A stretch of DNA of 8,317 nt from UBA9715 sp045629845 (lineage in GTDB: Bacteria; Actinomycetota; Coriobacteriia; Coriobacteriales; Eggerthellaceae): assembly GCA_045629845.1 (NCBI GenBank), contig JAZQRZ010000016.1:1-8317 (forward strand), in the 5' to 3' direction. The position numbers were made by a program, and so were the translations under genes. Positions 1-5,840 of this stretch are shown here, piece by piece (the first letter of the stretch is position 1; every line of letters begins with the position of its first letter). The notes below the pieces were generated by a model that had not been told where the DNA came from, made no database searches, and worked only from the letters and a program-made list of their open reading frames with translations.

Positions 1-853
1 TACCGACGAAGCTCGCAGCCGCGTTGAAAACATCAAAGAATTCTTGGGCGTTGTCGATGAGTTCACCGAAACGCACGACGAAGAAGATGCTGAATTTGCA
101 GCTCCTGTTGCTGGTGAAGCTGCAGGCGAAGAACCGGTGCGCGTGTTGCGCGGCGATTCGTTGGCTGACTTCCTGGAATGGGTTCGTCTGCGTACCGATC
201 TTGATGCCGCAACCGACGACGGCCGTGCGGTCACGCTTATGACCGTTCACTCTTCCAAGGGTCTTGAATTCGACTGTGTGTTCGTGGCGGGTATGGAAGA
301 ATCGCTGTTCCCGCATATGAATTCTATTGGCGATGCGAAAAGCGTCGAAGAAGAACGCCGCTTAGCTTACGTTGCTATTACGCGTGCGCGTAAGTACTTG
401 TATCTTACCTGCGCCGCTCAGCGCCAGCTGTTTGGTAGCACGCACGTTAATCCTGTTTCGCGCTTCTTGCACGAAATCCCGCAGGAATTGCGTCAAACCA
501 GTGGCGTGGGCTCGGCAGGCTTTTCGGGCACGGGCTGGGAAAAGCGCGGCAGTCGTCGTGGCATTTCTGGCTCGGGTACCGAAGCAGGCGAAGGGCGCGT
601 ATTCGGCCGTTCCAGCGCGTTTGGCTCGGGCGAACGTTCGCGTAATGCGCGTACGGGTCTGTCTGCCGCGGCGCAAAAGAAGTCCGGCGCAGGTGCTACC
701 TTTGCCAAGGGCGATCTGGTCGATCACAAGACGTTCGGCCGTGGCACTGTTACCAAGGTCGATGGCGATACCGTGTATGTTTCGTTCTCGAAGCTTGGAC
801 AGACGAAGAAGTTGCTGAAAGACTACGCACCCATTGTTAAAATCACCAAATAA
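1..853 (+). CDS. pcrA: PcrA/UvrD-type DNA helicase, C-terminal part (5' truncated by window)
   Basis: Superfamily 1A 3'-5' DNA helicase that unwinds DNA in repair and removes obstacles during replication. The frame is open from base 2 (283 visible residues), so the true start lies upstream; the TTG at 44 is an internal leucine. Visible in order: an ARSRVENIKEFL stretch typical of domain 2B/2A; helicase motif V (TVHSSKGLEF, about 239-268); GMEESLFPH; motif VI (EEERRLAYVAITRARKYLYL, about 350-410). A low-complexity Gly/Ser/Arg-rich linker follows (about 505-700). Last comes a small Tudor-like domain (GDLVDHKTFGRGTVTKV...YVSF, about 710-845). In the PcrA/UvrD family this C-terminal domain contacts RNA polymerase. 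Motif order and the linker-plus-Tudor tail favour PcrA over Rep or AddA. The downstream pyrophosphatase gene starts 55 nt later. Family assignment is secure; the choice between the names pcrA and uvrD is convention. Confidence 0.93.
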   Translation, partial: TDEARSRVENIKEFLGVVDEFTETHDEEDAEFAAPVAGEAAGEEPVRVLRGDSLADFLEWVRLRTDLDAATDDGRAVTLMTVHSSKGLEFDCVFVAGMEESLFPHMNSIGDAKSVEEERRLAYVAITRARKYLYLTCAAQRQLFGSTHVNPVSRFLHEIPQELRQTSGVGSAGFSGTGWEKRGSRRGISGSGTEAGEGRVFGRSSAFGSGERSRNARTGLSAAAQKKSGAGATFAKGDLVDHKTFGRGTVTKVDGDTVYVSFSKLGQTKKLLKDYAPIVKITK

Positions 854-854
854 C

Positions 855-884
855 TTGGCAAGGGTTACGCCTTAGCCGTATTTT
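855..884 (+). promoter_or_regulatory. Possible promoter of the pyrophosphatase gene
   Basis: TTGGCA (855-860) and TATTTT (879-884) are separated by 18 nt, matching the sigma-A consensus at 5/6 and 4/6 positions. It occupies the same bases as the weak stem-loop, so at most one reading may be right. A transcript would begin near 891, only a few bases before the Shine-Dalgarno AGAGAGG of the next gene. Confidence 0.3.
857..884 (+). terminator. Weak stem-loop with short T run after pcrA
   Basis: GGCAAGG (857-863) pairs with CCTTAGCC (870-877) with one bulged A and a 6-nt loop. It is followed by TATTTT (879-884). The stem is short and the T run only four long, so this is at best a leaky terminator. 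It lies 3 nt past the helicase stop codon, where a terminator would be expected. Confidence 0.35.
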
Positions 885-908
885 CAAAAGCAAATAGAGA
901 GGAAAACC

Positions 909-2279
909 ATGCCGCTGCCGCAGCCAATCATTGTGGTCGGTCACAAGAATCCCGATAACGATGCCATCAGCGCCGCTATCGCTTACGCTTACTTGAAGAA
1001 CGAACTTGCCCGCCGTGAAACGCCTGAAGGGGAAGAACTGCAGGTTTATGTGCCAGCGCGTTTGGGTCCGCTGCCTCCCGAAACGGCAGGCGTGCTTGAA
1101 AAGTGGGGCATCGAAGCACCTATGGTAATCAACAACGTGTTCGCACGTGTGTCTGATGTCATGACGCCCGATGTTATTACCACTACATCCGACGCTACGC
1201 TTATCGAAGCTGGTCGCATCATGCGCAAGCACAACATTCAGGCTGTTGTCGTTACCGATGAAAAGGGCGAATATCAGGGCCTGGTTTCCACGCGCATGAT
1301 TGCGAATCGCTACATTTCGGCTACTGACAAGCTTGAAGATGGTGCAAGCCACGAAGCTGTGGCTGCCGATCTTATTTCGTCGCTCGACGAAAAGGTCGAA
1401 GTGGTCATGGAAAATCAGATCCTTACTATTGATAAGGACGACCGTCTTGATGAAGCGCGTGTCGACATCATGGCTCAGCCTTGGCGTGAAGCAGTGGTGC
1501 TCGATGATGCTCGCAAGCCTATTGGTATCGTGACGCGCACCGATTTGGCTGTACATCCGCATCGCAAGGTTATTCTGGTCGACCACAACGAAGTACGCCA
1601 AGCAGCAAATGGTATTCAGGATGCCGAAGTCGTGGAAATCATTGACCACCATCGTATCGCCGATGTTTCCACGGTTAATCCCATTAAGTTCATCAATATG
1701 CCTGTGGGTTCTACGGCCACCATCGTTACGCTCGAATTCCGTAAGTATGGTATTGAAATTCCCAAGTCTATCGCAGCTGTGCTGCTGTCGGCTGTCATGA
1801 CCGATACCGTTGTACTGAAGTCGCCCACCGCAACTCCCATCGACGAAGAAGTGGTGCAGTACCTGGCTAATATTCTTGATGTTGATCCTACCGAATACGG
1901 TATCGAAGTGTTCTCGTTCCGTGGTGGCGACGACGATATGCCTATCGATAAGCTGGTTAGCGCCGACTCGAAGGAATTCCAAACGTCCGATGGCACGGTG
2001 CTTATTGCTCAGCACGAAACCACAAACCTTGAATCAGTCATGATGCGCGAAGGCGAAATGCGTGAATACATGCGCGGTCTTGTCGAATCGCATGGTTATG
2101 TGTTCGTGCTGCTTATGGTTACCGACATCATCGCTGAAGGCAGCCAGTTCCTGTGCGAAGGCAATCGCAAGATTGTAAACCGTGCTTTCGATATTGAATG
2201 TACGGGCGAAGGTGGCACTTGGATGCCTGGCGTCCTTTCTCGCAAAAAGCAAGTTGCCGCCCGCATCCTGGAAGCTTAA
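909..2279 (+). CDS. ppaC: Family II (Mn-dependent) inorganic pyrophosphatase with CBS-domain pair
   Basis: Cytosolic enzyme that hydrolyses pyrophosphate to two phosphates, pulling forward tRNA charging and nucleic-acid synthesis. The 456-residue protein shows the split DHH layout. An N-terminal GHKNPDNDAISAA (11-23) carries metal ligands H12, D16 and D18. A CBS pair is inserted (about 80-135 and 163-216, with VMTPDVITTTSDATLIEAG and GIVTRTDLAV). DHH catalysis then resumes with VDHNE (224-228), DHH (247-249) and D299 in MTDTV. The C-terminal DHHA2 domain ends with SRKKQV (444-449), which binds substrate phosphates. Plain family II enzymes have about 310 residues; the excess is the CBS insert, and there is no room for the DRTGG domain found in longer relatives. 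In this family the CBS pair binds adenine nucleotides (AMP/ADP inhibit, ATP-type ligands activate). The ATG has AGAGAGG 6 nt upstream. Family is very secure. Confidence 0.95.
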   Translation: MPLPQPIIVVGHKNPDNDAISAAIAYAYLKNELARRETPEGEELQVYVPARLGPLPPETAGVLEKWGIEAPMVINNVFARVSDVMTPDVITTTSDATLIEAGRIMRKHNIQAVVVTDEKGEYQGLVSTRMIANRYISATDKLEDGASHEAVAADLISSLDEKVEVVMENQILTIDKDDRLDEARVDIMAQPWREAVVLDDARKPIGIVTRTDLAVHPHRKVILVDHNEVRQAANGIQDAEVVEIIDHHRIADVSTVNPIKFINMPVGSTATIVTLEFRKYGIEIPKSIAAVLLSAVMTDTVVLKSPTATPIDEEVVQYLANILDVDPTEYGIEVFSFRGGDDDMPIDKLVSADSKEFQTSDGTVLIAQHETTNLESVMMREGEMREYMRGLVESHGYVFVLLMVTDIIAEGSQFLCEGNRKIVNRAFDIECTGEGGTWMPGVLSRKKQVAARILEA

Positions 2280-2310
2280 TGTGACAAAGGGACAGTCCCT
2301 TTGTCACATT
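2278..2310. repeat. Perfect 33-nt palindrome abutting the ppaC stop codon (REP-like)
   Basis: The left arm AATGTGACAAAGGGAC (2278-2293) and right arm GTCCCTTTGTCACATT (2295-2310) are exact reverse complements around a single A (2294). As RNA it folds into a 15-bp stem with a 3-nt loop. The palindrome includes the last two bases of the ppaC stop codon. There is no T run beyond TT, so it is a poor terminator by itself. Its perfection and position directly after a gene fit a mobile REP/MITE-type intergenic palindrome. A protein-binding operator is a less likely alternative. Confidence 0.7.
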
Positions 2311-2335
2311 GGGCGCTCGGAGAGCGCCCCTACCG
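2311..2335 (+). repeat. REP-like repeat, copy 1 (hairpin-forming)
   Basis: GGGCGCTC (2311-2318) and GAGCGCCC (2322-2329) form a perfect 8-bp hairpin with GGA loop, followed by CTACCG. The unit 2311-2333 reappears as a reverse complement at 2382-2404 with 20 of 23 positions matching. Two of the three differences (unit positions 7 and 13) sit at bases that pair with each other in the hairpin. It follows the 33-nt palindrome with no spacer. Confidence 0.6.
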
Positions 2336-2370
2336 AAGAGCCTTCTGCACATGAAGGCTCTTTTGTTTGT
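2336..2370 (+). terminator. Intrinsic terminator downstream of ppaC
   Basis: AAGAGCCTTC (2336-2345) pairs perfectly with GAAGGCTCTT (2353-2362) around a 7-nt loop, giving a 10-bp stem followed by the T-rich tail TTTTGTTTGT (2361-2370). This is a classical Rho-independent terminator. It separates the pyrophosphatase unit from the ribosomal operon and lies 57 nt past the ppaC stop codon, between the two inverted repeat copies. Confidence 0.85.
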
Positions 2371-2380
2371 AATGCGTTCA

Positions 2381-2404
2381 CGTAGGGGTGCACTCCGCGC
2401 GCCC
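2381..2404 (-). repeat. REP-like repeat, copy 2 (inverted relative to copy 1)
   Basis: The reverse complement of this stretch matches 2311-2333 at 20 of 23 positions (shared core GGGCGC.CGGAG.GC.CCCCTAC). The copies face each other with the terminator hairpin nested between them, the arrangement of paired REP elements (BIMEs). In RNA the two arms could also pair over about 23 nt and enclose the terminator stem. Confidence 0.55.
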
Positions 2405-2497
2405 GCTCAGGGTAGGGGAAAGTACCTTCCTTTTACCTACTTTCTTGGCTTGTGTAGGCAAAGTGTGAAGGTATAGACACGCCCGGCTCCGTGGCGT

Positions 2498-2526
2498 TTG
2501 ACAACCTTGGTGGACGCTCGTATCAT
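2498..2526 (+). promoter_or_regulatory. Sigma-A-type promoter of the rpsL operon
   Basis: A perfect -35 TTGACA (2498-2503) and a 5/6 -10 TATCAT (2521-2526) are separated by exactly 17 nt. Transcription should start near 2533, leaving a leader of about 205 nt before rpsL. A small stem (ACGCC 2479-2483 with GGCGT 2493-2497) ends directly against the -35. A weaker candidate (TATAGA 2472-2477 with TTGTGT 2450-2455) lies upstream. Match and placement fit a strong constitutive ribosomal-protein promoter. Confidence 0.75.
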
Positions 2527-2553
2527 TTCGCCTCGCGTCTCTAACAGGGAGAC

Positions 2554-2649
2554 ATGTTTTCGTGCGCGTATCAGCTGAACGCACACGAAACACCGTTGAT
2601 TATAACGGCAGGTCGCGACTGGAAAACGCTTGGTGCTGCGAGCATTTGA
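2554..2649 (+). CDS. Possible 31-codon upstream ORF in the rpsL leader
   Basis: An ATG at 2554, about 20 nt after the predicted transcription start, opens a 31-residue frame beginning MFSCAYQLNA and ending in TGA at 2647-2649. AGGGAG precedes it, but only 2 nt from the ATG, closer than optimal. The peptide resembles nothing I know, and an ORF this short can arise by chance. It covers three of the leader stem-loops, so translating it would disrupt them. Confidence 0.18.
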   Translation: MFSCAYQLNAHETPLIITAGRDWKTLGAASI

Positions 2650-2658
2650 AAGAAACGC

Positions 2659-2727
2659 ATGTCGTGTACGTCAACAGATTTAAGCGGGGTTTTCCTGGAC
2701 GCAGGGAAATACCTCATAAAACGTTAA
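2659..2727 (+). CDS. Possible 22-codon upstream ORF ending in the rpsL Shine-Dalgarno
   Basis: An ATG at 2659 opens a 22-residue frame (MSCTSTDLSG...) whose TAA stop (2725-2727) is the start of TAAGGAG, the rpsL ribosome-binding site. The same stop-inside-SD design joins rpsJ-rplC and rplC-rplD in this operon. Its own SD is poor (GAAAGAAA only), and it may be chance. Confidence 0.15.
   Translation: MSCTSTDLSGVFLDAGKYLIKR
2686..2713 (+). promoter_or_regulatory. Stem-loop just upstream of the rpsL ribosome-binding site
   Basis: GGGGTTTTCCTG (2686-2697) pairs with CAGGGAAATACC (2702-2713) at 11 of 12 positions (two G-U, one mismatch) around a GACG loop. It ends 12 nt before the rpsL SD and lacks a T run, so it is not a terminator. 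It could be a protein-binding or translation-tuning element. Confidence 0.45.
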
Positions 2728-2738
2728 GGAGTTTTTGA

Positions 2739-3110
2739 ATGCCTACTATTAACCAGCTGGTCCGCAAGGGCCGCAAGAAGCAGGTCGACAAGTCGAAGAC
2801 GCCTGCTCTGAAGGGCAACCCGCAGAAGCGTGGTGTGTGCACCCGCGTGTACACCACCACCCCTAAGAAGCCGAACTCGGCTCTTCGTAAGGTTTGCCGT
2901 GTACGCCTGGTCAACGGCATGGAGGTCACGGCCTACATTCCGGGTATTGGCCACAACCTGCAGGAGCACTCCATGGTGCTCATCCGCGGTGGTCGTGTTA
3001 AGGACCTCCCCGGTGTCCGTTACAAGGTTATTCGTGCTGCTCTCGACTGCGCTGCTGTCGATGGCCGCAAGCAGGCCCGCAGCCGCTACGGCGCTAAGCG
3101 CCCTAAATAA
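2739..3110 (+). CDS. rpsL: 30S ribosomal protein S12 (uS12)
   Basis: S12 sits at the decoding centre of the small subunit and helps monitor codon-anticodon pairing. The 123 residues match the usual length from the start MPTINQLVRKGRKK to the end RSRYGAKRPK. The conserved loops are present: TTPKKPNSALRKV (40-52) and RGGRVKDLPGVRY (83-95). Lysines at 43 and 88, the classical streptomycin-resistance positions, are wild type, so S12 itself should confer sensitivity. D89 is the site that RimO methylthiolates in other bacteria. The ATG has AAGGAG 7 nt upstream. It is the first gene of the operon behind a strong promoter and long leader. A 94-nt gap separates it from rpsG, much the largest gap in the operon. 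Confidence 0.98.
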   Translation: MPTINQLVRKGRKKQVDKSKTPALKGNPQKRGVCTRVYTTTPKKPNSALRKVCRVRLVNGMEVTAYIPGIGHNLQEHSMVLIRGGRVKDLPGVRYKVIRAALDCAAVDGRKQARSRYGAKRPK

Positions 3111-3204
3111 GTCAGTAAGCCGCGCGGGAATGCGAACTAACTAATCGCATTTCTAATGGGCCGAAAAGAAAGGCCTCGAAGCGCGCAGGAAGAAAGGAAA
3201 CTAC
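3111..3204 (+). promoter_or_regulatory. Structured rpsL-rpsG intercistronic region (candidate S7 feedback site)
   Basis: The 94-nt gap folds well. GGGAATGCGA (3126-3135) pairs with TCGCATTTCT (3145-3154) over 10 bp (two G-U) around a 9-nt loop. GGGCC (3158-3162) pairs with GGCCT (3172-3176). CGCGC near 3121 and GCGCG near 3181 could close the whole region. In E. coli the S12-S7 spacer of similar length binds free S7 and represses S7 synthesis. Homology of this site is inferred from position and size only. Confidence 0.35.
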
Positions 3205-3675
3205 ATGCCGCGTCGTGCAGCAGCAGTCCGCCGCGAAGTAACGCCGGACGCAAAGTACAACAACAGGCTGGTCACCCAGCTGATCAACAAGGTCTTGCTC
3301 GATGGCAAGAAGTCGCTGGCCGAAGACATCGTCTACGGCGCATTCGAAATTGTCGAGCAGAAGACCGGCGAGGATGCACTGTCCATGTTCAAGAAGGCAA
3401 TGGACAACATTCGTCCTACGCTTGAAGTTAAGCCGAAGCGTGTTGGTGGCGCTACCTATCAGGTACCGATGGAAGTTAACTCCCGTCGTGCTAACCAGCT
3501 CGCTATCCGTTGGATGGTTGACTTCTCGCGTAAGCGCCGTGAGCACACCATGAAAGAGCGCCTGGCCGCTGAAATCATGGATGCATGCAACGGCACTGGT
3601 GCTTCCGTGAAGCGCCGCGAAGACCTGTACAAGATGGCCGAATCGAATCGCGCTTTCTCGCATTACCGCTTCTAG
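3205..3675 (+). CDS. rpsG: 30S ribosomal protein S7 (uS7)
   Basis: Primary binding protein of the 16S rRNA 3' domain. It nucleates assembly of the 30S head and contacts E-site tRNA. The 156 residues equal the bacterial norm. Hallmarks are MPRRAAAVRREVTPD at the start, NRLVTQLINKVLLDGKK (22-38), the VKPKRVGGATYQVPMEV region (about 75-91), and the C-terminal KRREDLYKMAESNRAFSHYRF. The ATG at 3205 has an AGGAAGAAAGGAAA purine tract upstream; a frame opening at 3156 is in a different phase and not related. fusA follows after 15 nt, with the TAG stop partly in its SD region (TAGGAAGGA). In E. coli S7 is the autogenous repressor of the str operon, and the structured upstream gap here is compatible with that. 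Confidence 0.98.
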   Translation: MPRRAAAVRREVTPDAKYNNRLVTQLINKVLLDGKKSLAEDIVYGAFEIVEQKTGEDALSMFKKAMDNIRPTLEVKPKRVGGATYQVPMEVNSRRANQLAIRWMVDFSRKRREHTMKERLAAEIMDACNGTGASVKRREDLYKMAESNRAFSHYRF

Positions 3676-3690
3676 GAAGGACGAGAATAC

Positions 3691-5808
3691 ATGGCGAAAC
3701 TTGACCTTAACGATACGCGCAACATCGGGATCATGGCCCACATCGATGCGGGCAAGACCACGACGACCGAGCGTATCCTTTACTACACTGGTAAGACGCA
3801 CAAGGTGGGCGAAGTTCACGACGGTGCTGCTACCATGGACTGGATGGTTCAGGAGCAGGAACGTGGCGTAACCATCACCTCTGCGGCTACCACGTGTTAC
3901 TGGACCTACCGGGGTGGCGCAGATGATGGCAAGCCTTATCGCTCCCAGATCATCGACACCCCGGGCCACGTAGACTTTCCCGCCGAAGTCGAGCGCTCTC
4001 TGCGCGTTCTCGACGGCGCTGTTGCCGTGTTCGACGCTGTTGCTGGTGTTCAGCCGCAGTCCGAAACGGTTTGGCGTCAGGCAAGCAAGTATGGTGTTCC
4101 GCGCATCGCTTACATTAATAAGTACGACCGCGTGGGCGCTGACTACTTCCATGCCATCCAGACCATGAAGGATCGTCTGGGTGCTCCGGCTGTTGCTGCT
4201 CAGATTCCCATGGGTTCTGAAGATCAGTTCTGGGGCGTTATCGACCTGGTTACCAAGACTGCTTGGGACTTCAAGGCCGACGACAAGGGCATGACTTATC
4301 CCGAAAAGATGGATGCTATTCCTGCTGAATACGTCGACGAAGTCGAAGTTCGCTATCAGGAACTCCTGGAAGCTGCTGCTGACTGCGACGACGAGCTTAT
4401 GGAAAAGGTCCTCATGGAAGAGCCTGTTTCCGCTGAGGAACTGAAGGCTGCTATCCGTAAGGGCACCATCGCTTGCAAGCTGCACCCGGTATTCGTGGGT
4501 TCTTCTTACAAGAACAAGGGTGTTCAGGAAATGCTCGACGCTGTTGTCGAGTACCTGCCCAGCCCGCTTGACGTGCCGGCTATCAAGGGTGTTAACCCCA
4601 AGACCGATGCCGAGGAAGATCGTCCTAGCGATCCCAAGGCACCGTTTAGCGCACTGGCATTCAAGATTATGACTGACCCGTATGTTGGTAAGCTTACCTA
4701 CCTGCGTGTGTATTCTGGCACGCTGGATTCTGGTAGCTATGTCATCAACGCTACGAAGGACAAGAAGGAACGTATCGGCCGTCTGCTGCAGATGCATTCC
4801 AACCAGCGTATCGACATCGACCAGATCACCGCTGGCGACATCGTTGCCGTCGTGGGCCTGAAGGATGTAGGCACGGGCGACACGCTGTGCGACGAAGCAC
4901 ATCCGGTCATTCTGGAATCGATGGAATTCGCTGATCCGGTTATCGACATTGCTGTCGAACCGAAGTCCAAGGGCGATCGTACTAAGCTGGAAGACGCTCT
5001 GCGTAAGCTGGCTGAAGAAGATCCCACCTTCAAGGTGTCCACCAACGAAGAAACCGGCCAGACCATCATCGCTGGCATGGGCGAGCTTCACCTCGAGATC
5101 ATCATCGACCGCTTGCTGCGCGAATTCAAGGTCGAAGCTAACGTTGGTAAACCGCAGGTTGCTTACCGCGAAAAGGCTACCGAACCGGCTCTCAACGTTC
5201 AGGGCAAGTTCGTACGTCAGTCTGGTGGTCGCGGTCAGTACGGCGACGTTGTCATCAACATGTATCCGGCCGAGCCGGGCGAAGGCTACACCTTCGAAAA
5301 CAAGATTGTTGGTGGCGTTGTGCCGAAGGAATACATCCCGTCTGTCGACAAGGGCATCCAGGAAGCGCTGAACTCTGGCGTTCTGGCTGGCTTCCCGGTC
5401 GAAGACGTGAAGGTAGAACTCATCGACGGTTCTTATCACGAGGTCGACTCCTCCGAAGCAGCCTTCAAGGTGGCAGGCTCTATGGCCATCAAGGAAGCTC
5501 TTAAGCGTGGTAAGTCGGTCATTCTGGAACCGGTCATGGCTGTTGAAGTTGAAACCCCCGAGGAATATCTCGGCTTCGTTATGGGCGACATTCCTTCCCG
5601 CCGTGGCATGATTCAGGGTCAGGAAACTCGTGGCAACAGCGCAATCATCAGCGCAAAGGTGCCGCTGGGCAACATGTTCGGCTATGCAACCGACCTTCGT
5701 TCGGGCACGCAGGGCCGCGCTATGTACACCATGCAGTTCGACAGCTACGAGCCGGTGCCCAAGTCGGTGCAAGAAGAAATCGTCAGCAAGGCAGGCGGCA
5801 ACGCGTAA
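3691..5808 (+). CDS. fusA: Elongation factor G
   Basis: Translational GTPase that drives tRNA-mRNA translocation and, with ribosome recycling factor, subunit splitting. The 705 residues are normal. G-domain motifs: AHIDAGKTT (16-24), RGVTITSAAT (58-67), DTPGHVDF (89-96), NKYD (143-146). Domain II carries FSALAFKI...DPYVGKLTYLRVYSG. Domain III has QTIIAGMGELHLE. Domain IV has SGGRGQYG from residue 511 and the tip GSYHEVDSSE with H583, which matches the E. coli position. Domain V contains PSRRGMIQGQ and MFGYATDLRSGTQGRA. Two spots look unusual against the E. coli sequence: Pro97 in switch II (Thr there) and Tyr145 in the NKxD loop (Met there). Both essential frames are intact. The ATG has AAGGA upstream. 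rpsJ follows after 32 nt without an intervening tuf. Confidence 0.98.
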   Translation: MAKLDLNDTRNIGIMAHIDAGKTTTTERILYYTGKTHKVGEVHDGAATMDWMVQEQERGVTITSAATTCYWTYRGGADDGKPYRSQIIDTPGHVDFPAEVERSLRVLDGAVAVFDAVAGVQPQSETVWRQASKYGVPRIAYINKYDRVGADYFHAIQTMKDRLGAPAVAAQIPMGSEDQFWGVIDLVTKTAWDFKADDKGMTYPEKMDAIPAEYVDEVEVRYQELLEAAADCDDELMEKVLMEEPVSAEELKAAIRKGTIACKLHPVFVGSSYKNKGVQEMLDAVVEYLPSPLDVPAIKGVNPKTDAEEDRPSDPKAPFSALAFKIMTDPYVGKLTYLRVYSGTLDSGSYVINATKDKKERIGRLLQMHSNQRIDIDQITAGDIVAVVGLKDVGTGDTLCDEAHPVILESMEFADPVIDIAVEPKSKGDRTKLEDALRKLAEEDPTFKVSTNEETGQTIIAGMGELHLEIIIDRLLREFKVEANVGKPQVAYREKATEPALNVQGKFVRQSGGRGQYGDVVINMYPAEPGEGYTFENKIVGGVVPKEYIPSVDKGIQEALNSGVLAGFPVEDVKVELIDGSYHEVDSSEAAFKVAGSMAIKEALKRGKSVILEPVMAVEVETPEEYLGFVMGDIPSRRGMIQGQETRGNSAIISAKVPLGNMFGYATDLRSGTQGRAMYTMQFDSYEPVPKSVQEEIVSKAGGNA

Positions 5809-5840
5809 GCGGGCTGCGAAGGTAATTGGAGGAAACACAA

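Larger units (their letters stand above)
2527..2738 (+). promoter_or_regulatory. Long structured 5' leader of the rpsL operon
   Basis: This is untranslated or nearly untranslated RNA between promoter and rpsL. Stem-loops that can be read directly: TTTCGTG (2558-2564) with CACGAAA (2584-2590); CCGTT (2593-2597) with AACGG (2604-2608); GCTTG (2628-2632) with CGAGC (2639-2643); and the strongest at 2686-2713. It also holds two very short ORFs. No leader class known to me is recognised. Ribosomal-protein leaders often bind one of the encoded proteins, but that is inference here. The stretch 2405-2497 upstream of the promoter holds only the weak elements noted with the promoter. Confidence 0.5.

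Noticed and set aside
843..2015. 390-codon minus-strand frame over ppaC, and a 244-codon one at 7365-8099
   Set aside because: Both lie in register with sense codons of clear genes and carry no family signature.
2182..2385. 67-codon plus-strand frame through the repeat region
   Set aside because: It starts inside ppaC in another frame and crosses the palindrome and terminator; no SD and no family resemblance.
2412..2440. GTAGG/CCTAC imperfect hairpin upstream of the rpsL promoter
   Set aside because: Only five plus four pairs with mismatches between them; too weak to call.
2598..2606. TATAAC as a second -10 for the rpsL operon
   Set aside because: No -35 at acceptable spacing, and the bases form part of the CCGTT/AACGG hairpin.
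3112..5838. 908-codon open frame on the minus strand covering rpsG and fusA
   Set aside because: It is in codon register with both genes, so its stops could come only from sense TTA, CTA and TCA codons, which highly expressed genes avoid. Its translation looks like no protein family, and the sense genes are unmistakable.
5826..5840. TTG start that would lengthen S10 by five residues
   Set aside because: The TTG is inside the TGGAGG Shine-Dalgarno of the GTG at 5841, and the shorter form has the standard 102 residues.
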